From: OPU3-GD-OMZ sp964515235
GTDB taxonomy: Bacteria > Pseudomonadota > Gammaproteobacteria > Methylococcales > Methylomonadaceae
NCBI GenBank assembly: GCA_964515235.1
Contig: CAZEVO010000058.1
Location: 1-6,644, forward strand
Reading direction: 5' to 3'
DNA length: 6,644 nucleotides
Both the position numbers and the translations under genes were made by a program. Every line of letters begins with the position of its first letter. Positions within the stretch are counted from its first letter, which is position 1. Below are positions 1-5,273 of the stretch, piece by piece. The notes under the pieces are model-generated. The model did not search any database. It was not told the DNA's origin and saw nothing but the letters and a program-made list of their open reading frames with translations.

Positions 1-521
1 CGTAGTGTCGTTTTCATTCTTTCCATAAAAGGTTCTCTCAGAGGAATAAGCGCCTCTTCTCCTCCCATCATTTGTAACATAGCGCCAAAAGATGATTCCA
101 TGATAGATGTCACTAACCCTTGAAAAATTTTGTCGTAATCAATTGCATTCAACAATGGATCTATATTTAAAACATGGCTACCTTGCTGCTCTTCTGCTTC
201 AATAAACTGTTCAACATTATTCTGAGTGAAAAATTGATTCATCATTAAATCTTTAATTGCTAACTTAAACTCATCAAAACGACTAGGAATAACACCAGAC
301 CCATACAAAAAAGGAACTTTCTCAAATAACATATGAATTGCTAACCAGTTTGTGATCGCACCTGATAATGCAAAAAAACCTATCGACTTCAGCAACTCTG
401 ATTCTGCAGGATATAAATAGCCAACAATAATAATTATGGCGGCAATTAAATTCGTTAAAAAACTCTTATTCATAATAAGATGGATTGGCTTGTCTTTAAA
501 ATTTATTGTAAATGTCGCCAT
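1..521 (-). CDS. DUF445 family membrane protein, N-terminal part (runs off left edge)
   Basis: The reverse strand is open from an ATG at 521-519 to the window edge, giving 173 codons with no stop, so the C-terminus is missing. The start has a Shine-Dalgarno sequence AAGGG six bases upstream. Two hydrophobic segments lie at about residues 21-37 and 43-66. The second contains SGAITNWLAIHMLFEK, followed by PFLYGSGVIPSRFDEFK, a combination I recognise as the conserved N-terminal core of DUF445 (YheB/YjiN-like) inner-membrane proteins. After that the sequence turns amphipathic and acidic. The biochemical function of the family is unknown. A second in-frame Met at residue 17 begins a more typical-looking N-terminus (MNKSFLTNL) but has no ribosome-binding site, so I keep the first. 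The family assignment is confident. The role is not known. Confidence 0.9.
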   Translation of the reverse strand, partial: MATFTINFKDKPIHLIMNKSFLTNLIAAIIIIVGYLYPAESELLKSIGFFALSGAITNWLAIHMLFEKVPFLYGSGVIPSRFDEFKLAIKDLMMNQFFTQNNVEQFIEAEEQQGSHVLNIDPLLNAIDYDKIFQGLVTSIMESSFGAMLQMMGGEEALIPLREPFMERMKTTL

Positions 522-845
522 GGATTACCCTTAAAATTAGATGCATATAAAATACTGTATTTTTGGAGCGCCAATTTTCTATTAAAAAAAGGCAAATCGC
601 AACTCCTCTTAAAAAACCTTTGCCTTCATTTAAAAGAAAGATATTGATGGAAGAAATCTAATAATAAGACAACCCTTAAATTACTAAAGGCAAAATATCT
701 TGCTCGACCTATATTCAGGAAAAACAGCTTAAAACGATATTAAACAGATTAATTTTACTTTTTTTGTATATCAGGGAACTTAGAACGTATCTTTGTATTC
801 AAAGCCTAAACGAAGGGTAGTGTAGGCATTAAATTAGGAGTGCTA
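522..845. other. Divergent intergenic region with a weak inverted repeat
   Basis: This 324-base stretch separates the leftward DUF445 gene from the rightward small gene at 846. It holds the possible DUF445 promoter and an inverted repeat AAGGCAAA (589-596) / TTTGCCTT (619-626). Read on the reverse strand, the repeat is followed by a T run, like a weak terminator, but its 22-base loop is long and no leftward gene precedes it. For the rightward gene the best promoter I can find is TTGTAT (764-769) and TATCTT (788-793), 18 bases apart, which is weak. No further coding signal is seen. Confidence 0.4.
546..574 (-). promoter_or_regulatory. Possible sigma70-type promoter for the DUF445 gene
   Basis: On the reverse strand TTGGCG (574-569) and TTTATA (551-546) are separated by 17 bases, about 25 bases upstream of the DUF445 start codon. 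The spacing and position suit a promoter, but such hexamers are frequent in AT-rich DNA and the match is by eye. Confidence 0.3.
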
Positions 846-1103
846 ATGTACAGTCAATTTGAAACCACAGTTATGAACCGCAGGCGTCTCCATGACTTAT
901 TGGCTTGGGTTAATCGGAAATATCATTTAGATTATGAGGTCGTTCAAGAAAATCGAGATATTTTCTATATCATCTTTCATGACTTAAATATTAAGCAGAC
1001 CATCGCAATCCAAAAACAAATTAAAGGTATTGCCCAACCAGAGCATTTTGAACCACATGAGCATATACAATTAACAAGCACTCCGCATAAACCCCCATCA
1101 TAG
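846..1103 (+). CDS. Small hypothetical protein, 85 residues
   Basis: I do not recognise this protein. The ATG at 846 is chosen over an upstream in-frame GTG at 840 because AGGAG (836-840) sits five bases before it, and the GTG would overlap that site. The first 60 residues look like a small folded domain: a basic helix (NRRRLHDLLAWVNRKY, residues 11-26), then a strand-like hydrophobic stretch (IFYIIFHDL, 39-47) and a second helix (KQTIAIQKQIKGIA, 50-63). The tail is rich in His and Pro (PEHFEPHEHIQL, then PHKPPS), with five of its residues histidine, and could be flexible or metal-binding. There is no signal peptide or membrane segment. It stands alone, with no gene close on the same strand and no clear terminator. 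It is probably a real cytoplasmic protein of unknown role. Confidence 0.6.
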   Translation: MYSQFETTVMNRRRLHDLLAWVNRKYHLDYEVVQENRDIFYIIFHDLNIKQTIAIQKQIKGIAQPEHFEPHEHIQLTSTPHKPPS

Positions 1104-1406
1104 CTAAGACATAAGTGCATCGTGCCATGCTTCCTAATAATATTTATACCAAACAAAGACACAGTCAAGATTCTGCTGCAAAGCGTTTAGCAGTACTTGA
1201 AAATAGTATCTTAATATTTTCTATCTTATCTCCATTTAAAAAGGCGCACCCTAACAATCGTTAGGATGCAGTTAACCTAAATTTTGATCGACTAGCAACA
1301 AGAGTTTCGATTCAGGAAATCATTAAAATATGCTTATAAAAAAGCAACCTCTAACTATTAATATCACTAATAACTACTTTCGTTACTACTTATAACACGC
1401 TAGCAT
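1104..1406. other. Convergent intergenic region
   Basis: This 303-base gap lies between the ends of the rightward gene at 846-1103 and the leftward gene at 1407-1940. Its one clear element is the leftward intrinsic terminator at 1238-1269. A partial hairpin, CTGCT (1173-1177) / AGCAG (1189-1193), has no T run. A 45-codon open frame from an ATG at 1127 has no ribosome-binding site and ends inside the terminator. I do not call it a gene. Confidence 0.5.
1238..1269 (-). terminator. Intrinsic terminator of the 1407-1940 gene
   Basis: On the reverse strand GCATCCTAAC (1269-1260) pairs with GTTAGGGTGC (1255-1246) around a four-base loop. The result is a 10-bp stem with one U-G wobble that would be a C-A mismatch on the other strand. 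A T run at 1242-1238 follows three bases later. The strand-specific wobble and the T run point to leftward transcription from the gene at 1407-1940, whose stop lies about 140 bases upstream. Confidence 0.75.
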
Positions 1407-1940
1407 TTAAGTGACACAAGAAGAATCAAAGTCATTATTATCTTTAGACCCACCTAACCTTCCAACTGTTACAAACAAAAACAGCAATAAAGCAAGTAAC
1501 CATATCCTTTGATCTGTGTAATTCAAGTCACTCAAGATAGTGTAACCGTCCGTCAGTAGGCTTGTAAATCTAGCTTCTAACTCCTCAATATTATTTGCCA
1601 GATTAAGTTCATTAACCCAAGTCTGTGTACTATTCACTTGTACGCTTAAAAAACTAGATGCATTATTATAAACTGAGGAAATATTTGAAGTTGTATGCTC
1701 AACTAGTCGCGTTGTTAATGGAAACTCAAAGTCCATTGATATATTTCTCATCGTACTATCAATAAACCCAGTGACGTTATCCCCATACGTCTCTATTTCA
1801 GGTGGTAATTCATAAATTCTTGTAGAAAAACTCAACACTCCCTTTTCAATTTCACTGAATATAGACGTTCCTGTCTCAATAACATCTGATGACATTGCGT
1901 TCCACTTTCCTTCTAAACTATTCAAAAAATATTCATCCAT
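1407..1940 (-). CDS. Hypothetical protein with a single C-terminal membrane segment
   Basis: This 177-residue protein is not recognised. The start is the ATG at 1940-1938, with GAGG six bases upstream. A TTG four codons earlier is less likely because it overlaps that site. The first 145 residues are soluble and largely helical in appearance, rich in Ser, Thr, Asn and Glu, with no N-terminal signal peptide. A hydrophobic segment (IWLLALLLFLFVTV, about residues 146-160) is followed by GRLGGSK and a short acidic tail ending in Cys-Val-Thr. The arrangement is that of a tail-anchored protein, probably with its main domain in the cytoplasm. By loose analogy it could hold an amphipathic domain near the inner membrane. 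It is a single-gene unit with its own terminator at 1238-1269, and shares an upstream repeat with the gene at 2783-3496, which suggests common control. Confidence 0.65.
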   Translation of the reverse strand: MDEYFLNSLEGKWNAMSSDVIETGTSIFSEIEKGVLSFSTRIYELPPEIETYGDNVTGFIDSTMRNISMDFEFPLTTRLVEHTTSNISSVYNNASSFLSVQVNSTQTWVNELNLANNIEELEARFTSLLTDGYTILSDLNYTDQRIWLLALLLFLFVTVGRLGGSKDNNDFDSSCVT

Positions 1941-1956
1941 TATTGACCTCAATTAA

Positions 1957-1984
1957 ATAATATTTTCAATTAAACAAATGGTAA
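1957..1984 (-). promoter_or_regulatory. Possible promoter for the tail-anchored protein gene
   Basis: On the reverse strand TTACCA (1984-1979) and TATTAT (1962-1957) are 16 bases apart, just upstream of the start at 1940. It is plausible in position but weak in the -35 element. This close promoter would leave the repeat at 2118-2142 about 135 bases further upstream. Confidence 0.25.
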
Positions 1985-2107
1985 GTACTACAAAATAAGA
2001 TCTCTCTAGCAGTTAATATTGACTAACCAGAAAACATAAAAACTAATTTAACCCTTCAAAGTTAATAAAGAATCATGAAAAGTTAAACCCACTATAAACA
2101 CAGAAAA

Positions 2108-2142
2108 CGCGTCAAACAATGTGACATAATGACGCGCGACAA
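2108..2142. repeat. Upstream repeat site R1
   Basis: Bases 2118-2142 match 3675-3699 at 22 of 25 positions in the same orientation. The shared right half includes TGACGCGCGACAA. R1 also has an inverted companion, CGCGTCA (2108-2114) against TGACGCG (2130-2136). It lies 177 bases upstream of the leftward start at 1940. The layout suggests a protein-binding site rather than a coding remnant. Confidence 0.65.
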
Positions 2143-2373
2143 TAACTCACAGTCAGAACAATTACTGCTTGAAATAACACAATTAGATCCACCCAAAAAG
2201 GTGAGATAACACATTCCTTTAAGAGATCTTTTTTATCACTAAAGGCATAAAAAATTATTTTCTATTTCCTGTATTCACAATAGTTTCAAACCACACTTTG
2301 GTAGATACTTTCAATTACCCCTCATCTTCATGAAAACTACAGCCACCGAAAATTTATGCCGGTCAAATATGAA

Positions 2374-2460
2374 AGTTGTCAGGATATTTTCATTTAGTTG
2401 AAGCGCTATTGTTCGACTCTCTCCGCCTATAACTTTGGGTGAGTCATGACTGGGACAACT
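2374..2460. repeat. Weak inverted repeat resembling the copper-gene upstream element
   Basis: AGTTGTC (2374-2380) pairs with GACAACT (2454-2460). Between them are AGCGCT (2402-2407) and, overlapping the right arm, TGACTGGGACAA (2447-2458). The same order of GTTGTCAG, AGCGCT and TGAC-GGGACAA occurs upstream of the copper-storage gene at 4605-4700, with different spacing. The link is by eye and may be chance. Confidence 0.3.
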
Positions 2461-2782
2461 CCTTTAATTCAACCTCTACAGATAAATCCAGTTGCTACTA
2501 TTTTCAAATAAATCTGAAGATGGCTTGTTTTTCTTATCCCTTTATTTCTTACCGATCAACATCAAAAAAGTCTTAATGATGATCAATAGAACTTGATTAC
2601 AGTGGCTTTTAACCGCATTGAAAAAGTCATCGTCTTTATAACTAGACAAAATGGTGTTTTGCCCTAAAAAATTTGCCGAAAAGAACTCAATATTTTGAAT
2701 AAATATTAAAACTAAAAGTCTGCAGGAAATTTCTATTCACTATTTCACCGATAGTGTATAAAACTTTTGTAACCTGTTTAAA

Positions 2783-3496
2783 TTAACATCGATAATGATT
2801 TTTATTGGCCAATTTTATAATGGCTAATTGTATTGAATTACTTGTTGTTATTGATATTTCTGACTGTTTATAAATTTTTGGCAACAACCCCTCTGTAACT
2901 AAAGCCTCTTTAACCCATCGTTTTAAAAATTGGTAATTTCCTTTGATCAATTCAACTTTCCCAGTCGCGGGATTAAGCAACCGAATAGGTGTTGTTTTTC
3001 TATTGCTCTTGATGTCAGCTTTAATTTTAGCATTCAGCTTTTTAGGTGCTCCCTGTGTTGCTTTCATCGGAGCTATTTTTTCTAGGTCTTCTTTAATGAC
3101 TTCCAAATCTTTACGATTAAGGTAAAAAGATACTTTTGATCTTTCTTTAATGCGTTGATGCTTTTCTCTAAGTGCTTTTAATCGCAACAATTCAACCTCA
3201 ACATCACGCTTAACCAATGGTTGCATAGCATGAATAAAACAAGACATTCGTTCCTTCTCCCGCTTTATATCAGATGGACTATCACTTCTAATAATTGACC
3301 AAATTGGATCTTCAGAAGACTTAAAAAATATTTCCCGAAGCTTGCCAGTAACACTTAAACACCCAGACTCTCTTGATTCTACTTGGGGTGTATACCTTTG
3401 CCTTAAAATATATTGAGAAACCGAACTTATGCATGGTCCAGAGTGATCTTTTAGATATTGGTCAACGCCAGATAGTCCGAACGGTTTACTTGACAT
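2783..3496 (-). CDS. Strongly basic hypothetical protein, 237 residues
   Basis: I do not recognise this protein. The start at 3496-3494 is well supported by AGGAGG four bases upstream. Counting residues gives 46 Lys plus Arg against 26 Asp plus Glu, a net charge near +20, which fits nucleic-acid binding. The first 75 residues are mixed and Ser-rich with three cysteines. Residues about 77-150 form a highly charged helical stretch with coiled-coil character (for example KALREKHQRIKERSK). A Lys-rich linker follows (PKKLNAKIKADIKSNRK), then a compact C-terminal part with LLNPATGK and YQFLKRWVKEALVTEGLLPK that could be a small DNA-binding domain. There is no signal peptide or membrane segment. It is transcribed away from the HU-like gene at 3844, with the R2 repeat 178 bases upstream of its start. 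A plasmid, phage or nucleoid-type DNA-binding role is a guess from charge alone. Confidence 0.65.
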   Translation of the reverse strand: MSSKPFGLSGVDQYLKDHSGPCISSVSQYILRQRYTPQVESRESGCLSVTGKLREIFFKSSEDPIWSIIRSDSPSDIKREKERMSCFIHAMQPLVKRDVEVELLRLKALREKHQRIKERSKVSFYLNRKDLEVIKEDLEKIAPMKATQGAPKKLNAKIKADIKSNRKTTPIRLLNPATGKVELIKGNYQFLKRWVKEALVTEGLLPKIYKQSEISITTSNSIQLAIIKLANKNHYRC

Positions 3497-3674
3497 ACTA
3501 CCTCCTCACATCAATAAGTTATTAAACACAGTTTTAATTCCGAAATAAGGATAGCTAATCTAGCTGCCACACTGATGTCACCATAGATAGCTACAAAAAA
3601 TAAAATATAATTAAACTGCTCAAGAAATAAAATGATCTATTAAGCAAAGATTAGTGGAAAATTTGACTGTTGAA

Positions 3675-3706
3675 AATGTGTCATTTTGACGCGCGACAAC
3701 CCGTCA
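3675..3706. repeat. Upstream repeat site R2
   Basis: This is the partner of R1 (22 of 25 bases identical over 3675-3699). It contains TTGACGCGCGACAA (3686-3699), palindromic except for one pair. Flanking it are GTCA-TTT-TGAC (3680-3690) and a further CGTCA (3702-3706) inverted to TGACG. It lies 178 bases upstream of the leftward start at 3496 and 145 bases upstream of the rightward HU-like start. Repeated half-sites of this kind suggest binding of a multimeric protein. Confidence 0.65.
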
Positions 3707-3773
3707 CAATGTTTAGCTTTCTAGGGGATTTCACCTGAAAAATAAAACCGAAATAAGGCAAATAACCAATTAT

Positions 3774-3794
3774 TGACTTTCGACTTGAAAGTCA
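3774..3794. promoter_or_regulatory. Perfect 8-base dyad, candidate operator of the HU-like operon
   Basis: TGACTTTC (3774-3781) and GAAAGTCA (3787-3794) are perfect inverted copies separated by five bases. The dyad is centred about 60 bases upstream of the HU-like start. It overlaps possible -35 elements, TTGACT (3773-3778) and TTGAAA (3785-3790), and has no T run, so an operator is likelier than a terminator. XRE- or MerR-type regulators use sites of this shape. Which regulator binds is unknown. Confidence 0.5.
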
Positions 3795-3843
3795 TTCAGG
3801 TCATTATTTATTGTTATCTATTGATAACTTGTAATTATAAAAA

Positions 3844-4116
3844 ATGACCAAAGATGAACTTATTAAAGCACTAGCAGAAAACTCTAGCGTCTCGCATGAA
3901 GACTGTTCGTTAGTCATTGACTCTCTCTCAAAAGTCATTACTGGCGCACTCATTCAAGGGGATAAAGTAACCCTTCCCGGATTTGGTGAATTCTCCACAG
4001 AACTCAGCCCCGAAGAACAAAAACGTAACCCACTAACAGGTTTTCCACTTCTCATTTCGGCTTCTGATGGCGTCACTTTTAAACCATTAAAAGAACTCAA
4101 ATCAGCACTTAATTAA
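3844..4116 (+). CDS. Divergent acidic HU/IHF-family DNA-binding protein
   Basis: This 90-residue protein matches the whole HU/IHF (DNABII) fold: helices in the first 40 residues, GDKVTLPGFGEF (39-50), then the beta-arm with RNPLTG, where Pro63 falls at the position of the intercalating HU proline, and a final FKPLKELKSAL. These proteins bind and bend DNA as dimers and shape the nucleoid or assist recombination and replication. It is unusual in being acidic overall (13 Asp/Glu against 9 Lys/Arg). Its arm lacks most of the usual lysines and arginines, keeping only Lys60 and Arg61, with Phe67 and Leu70 where HU often has Lys. No Shine-Dalgarno sequence precedes the ATG. The gene ends 28 bases before the winged-helix gene, so they are probably co-transcribed. 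It is likely an accessory paralogue rather than the housekeeping HU. Confidence 0.88.
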   Translation: MTKDELIKALAENSSVSHEDCSLVIDSLSKVITGALIQGDKVTLPGFGEFSTELSPEEQKRNPLTGFPLLISASDGVTFKPLKELKSALN

Positions 4117-4144
4117 CATCAAAAAAGATCAAGGATCTATCGCT

Positions 4145-4543
4145 ATGAGTATAAGAATGGATATTCTCAATACCATTAATGAAGGTATTGGAAACAGTTA
4201 CGATATTATTGAAAAACTTTCAATTAACCCACACTCTTTTCATAATTCAATTCGCTTGCTTGTGAATCAAGGCTTACTTACCTCTAAAAAAAAATCAACA
4301 TTCAATGCCATAATCCAGTACGCAATAACACCGTTGGGATATGAAATAATAGAAAAAAAAGTTCTTAATCAACTTGATAAATCAGAATTTAAAACATCTC
4401 CTGATTATGATGCCATGCGCAGACACTTAAGGTCAGATAGAACAATAAGTAATTCTAAGCTTATTGACTTGTGGAATGAAAAAACAGATTTTTATTTACC
4501 TTATTTGGGCGATAACAAACTACGTCGTTTTAATACCACTTAA
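4145..4543 (+). CDS. Winged-helix-like protein, possible transcription regulator
   Basis: This 132-residue protein begins at an ATG nine bases after AAGGA (4131-4135) and follows the HU-like gene by 28 bases. Residues about 4-73 look like a winged helix-turn-helix. DILNTINEGIGNSYDIIEKL gives two helices, PHSFHNSIRLLVNQGLL resembles a recognition helix, and the Lys-rich hairpin around KKKSTFNAIIQYAITPLG resembles a wing. ITPLGYEIIE resembles the end of MarR/PadR-type domains. The C-terminal 55 residues are charged and not recognised. A run of nine A residues (4286-4294) encodes part of the Lys cluster and could be prone to slippage. It may act with the HU-like protein or regulate nearby genes such as the copper-storage gene 190 bases downstream. 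The target is a guess. Confidence 0.6.
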   Translation: MSIRMDILNTINEGIGNSYDIIEKLSINPHSFHNSIRLLVNQGLLTSKKKSTFNAIIQYAITPLGYEIIEKKVLNQLDKSEFKTSPDYDAMRRHLRSDRTISNSKLIDLWNEKTDFYLPYLGDNKLRRFNTT

Positions 4544-4600
4544 GGCTATCGTCAGCTCTTTTAGTACTTAGCTATCACCTTACATCGTTCATCCCGTTAA

Positions 4601-4705
4601 GGGGGTTGTCAGCAATTTGCTTCTTTGTCCCACACCAAAAAAGCGCTGACAATCCCCATCATTAAAATATCGCTTTTATGTTATTATTTTGACGGGACAA
4701 AGAAG
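4601..4705. promoter_or_regulatory. Two interleaved inverted repeats upstream of the copper-storage gene
   Basis: Arm A GGGGGTTGTCAGC (4601-4613) is inverted at 4645-4657 with one mismatch. Arm B CTTCTTTGTCCC (4620-4631) is inverted perfectly at 4694-4705. The order A-B-A'-B' means the two stems are interlocked: in RNA they could form a pseudoknot or compete, and in DNA they present four TTGTC motifs in paired orientation. B' ends 17 bases before the Shine-Dalgarno sequence of the gene. ATTTTGACG next to B' also occurs in R2. The likeliest role is copper- or stress-responsive control, or a small structured repeat element. Confidence 0.55.
4679..4687 (+). promoter_or_regulatory. Possible extended -10 promoter of the copper-storage gene
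   Basis: TG-T-TATTAT (4679-4687) resembles an extended -10 element and would start transcription near 4694, inside arm B'. No good -35 is seen at normal spacing, which would suit an activator-dependent promoter. If this is the promoter, the inverted repeats act mainly as DNA operators rather than as an RNA leader. Confidence 0.3.
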
Positions 4706-4732
4706 ATCTACCATCAAATAGTGGAGATTTCT

Positions 4733-5218
4733 ATGGATAACATAACTTCAGAAACAAAAGATATTTCAAGACGTTCTGTGTTAACTGGTTCAGCTACTGT
4801 TGCAGCTGCAACAGTAATTGGAGCAATTAGTAGTCGTTCAGCGCTTGCAATGGACCATTCCAAAAGTCATGGGGGCATACATAAAGCTCGACCTACTAGT
4901 CTTGTTAACTCAGCCCGTCATTGCGTACAAAGCGGTGATGAATGCCTATCGCATTGCTTTGATACATTTAAAGCAGGAGACACCACTCTCGCCAAATGTG
5001 CTGTTAAAATAGATAATACGATTGCCGTTTGTAATGCGCTTGCAGAACTAGGAAATAACCAATCACCCTACCTCAAAGATATGGCCGCTGTTTGTGCTAA
5101 AGTATGTGCAGACTGTGAAAAAGAATGTCGAATTCATGCTAGTCAGCATGAGATCTGCGCAACAATGGCTAAGGCCTGCGCAGACACTGTTGCGCAATGT
5201 AAAGAATTTATAGGTTAA
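4733..5218 (+). CDS. csp1: Tat-exported four-helix copper-storage protein (Csp1 type, DUF326)
   Basis: Csp proteins are four-helix bundles that bind many Cu(I) ions through cysteines lining the core. Csp1 forms are exported and store or buffer copper. The start is the ATG at 4733, with GGAG (4723-4726) six bases upstream; the frame is open further back only through the upstream repeats. The 161-residue product opens with a Tat signal: Ser-Arg-Arg at 12-14, a hydrophobic Ala-rich core and an ALA cleavage site at about 37-39. The mature part begins with a His/Met-rich stretch (MDHSKSHGGIH). It has 12 cysteines, at 64, 71, 75, 89, 100, 121, 125, 128, 132, 142, 149 and 156. Many are spaced i to i+3, i+4 or i+7 so that they face inward (CxxxCxxCxxxC at 121-132). 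The known Methylosinus Csp1 has 13. The gene is monocistronic, with a strong terminator and an elaborate upstream repeat region that probably carries its control. No copper exporter or chaperone gene lies nearby. Confidence 0.9.
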   Translation: MDNITSETKDISRRSVLTGSATVAAATVIGAISSRSALAMDHSKSHGGIHKARPTSLVNSARHCVQSGDECLSHCFDTFKAGDTTLAKCAVKIDNTIAVCNALAELGNNQSPYLKDMAAVCAKVCADCEKECRIHASQHEICATMAKACADTVAQCKEFIG

Positions 5219-5232
5219 TTGAATCAGAACAT

Positions 5233-5269
5233 TTAGCCTTGTCTCTTGACTTGAGATAAGGCTAATTTT
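5233..5269 (+). terminator. Intrinsic terminator of the copper-storage gene
   Basis: TTAGCCTTGTCTC (5233-5245) pairs with GAGATAAGGCTAA (5253-5265) as a 13-bp stem with one G-U wobble in the forward transcript. The loop has seven bases, and TTTT follows directly. It starts 14 bases after the stop codon at 5218. This is the strongest terminator in the window. Confidence 0.85.
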
Positions 5270-5273
5270 GAAA

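Larger units (their letters stand above)
1941..2782. other. Long gene-poor intergenic region (842 bases)
   Basis: No frame on either strand shows a convincing gene. The stretch holds the probable upstream region of the leftward gene at 1407-1940, the repeat site at 2118-2142 and a weaker TTGTC/GACAA inverted repeat at 2374-2460. A small hairpin CACTAT (2738-2743) / ATAGTG (2751-2756) lies just past the stop of the gene at 2783-3496, but has no T run. A 30-40 codon open segment near 2437-2570 on the forward strand has no start, ribosome-binding site or recognisable motif, and could be decayed coding sequence or chance. Confidence 0.5.
3497..3843. other. Divergent regulatory region between the basic protein and the HU-like gene
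   Basis: This 347-base region separates two divergent genes and is dense in repeats. It contains the R2 site, the dyad at 3774-3794, and an exact 11-base direct repeat CCGAAATAAGG at 3540-3550 and 3748-3758. Short matches to the region upstream of the gene at 1407-1940 also occur, such as TCTAGC at 3559-3564 against 2005-2010, and AAATAAG at 3543-3549 against 1993-1999. No gene is visible. Confidence 0.5.

Noticed and set aside
977..1168. Leftward 63-codon open frame
   Set aside because: It lies almost entirely antisense to the better-supported gene at 846-1103 and has no convincing ribosome-binding site.
1127..1264. Forward 45-codon open frame with a plausible amino-acid composition
   Set aside because: It has no ribosome-binding site and ends inside the intrinsic terminator of the opposing gene. 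It may be a remnant, but the evidence is too thin.
2738..2756. Terminator after the gene at 2783-3496
   Set aside because: The stem is only six AT-rich pairs and there is no T run on either strand.
2943..3125. Forward 60-codon hydrophobic open frame
   Set aside because: It is antisense to the basic protein gene at 2783-3496, which has a strong ribosome-binding site. The hydrophobic look is the mirror of Lys-rich codons.
4601..4657. Integron attC site or transposon end
   Set aside because: The required core (RYYYAAC with GTTRRRY) is not found, no target-site duplication is visible, and no integrase or transposase gene lies in the window.
4625..4732. Upstream extension of the copper-storage reading frame to a TTG
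   Set aside because: The extension runs through the inverted repeats and would bury the Tat motif 48 residues inside. The ATG at 4733 has a proper ribosome-binding site and places the twin arginines normally.
4818..5012. Second forward frame inside the copper-storage gene
   Set aside because: It is an out-of-frame shadow of a gene with clear family motifs.
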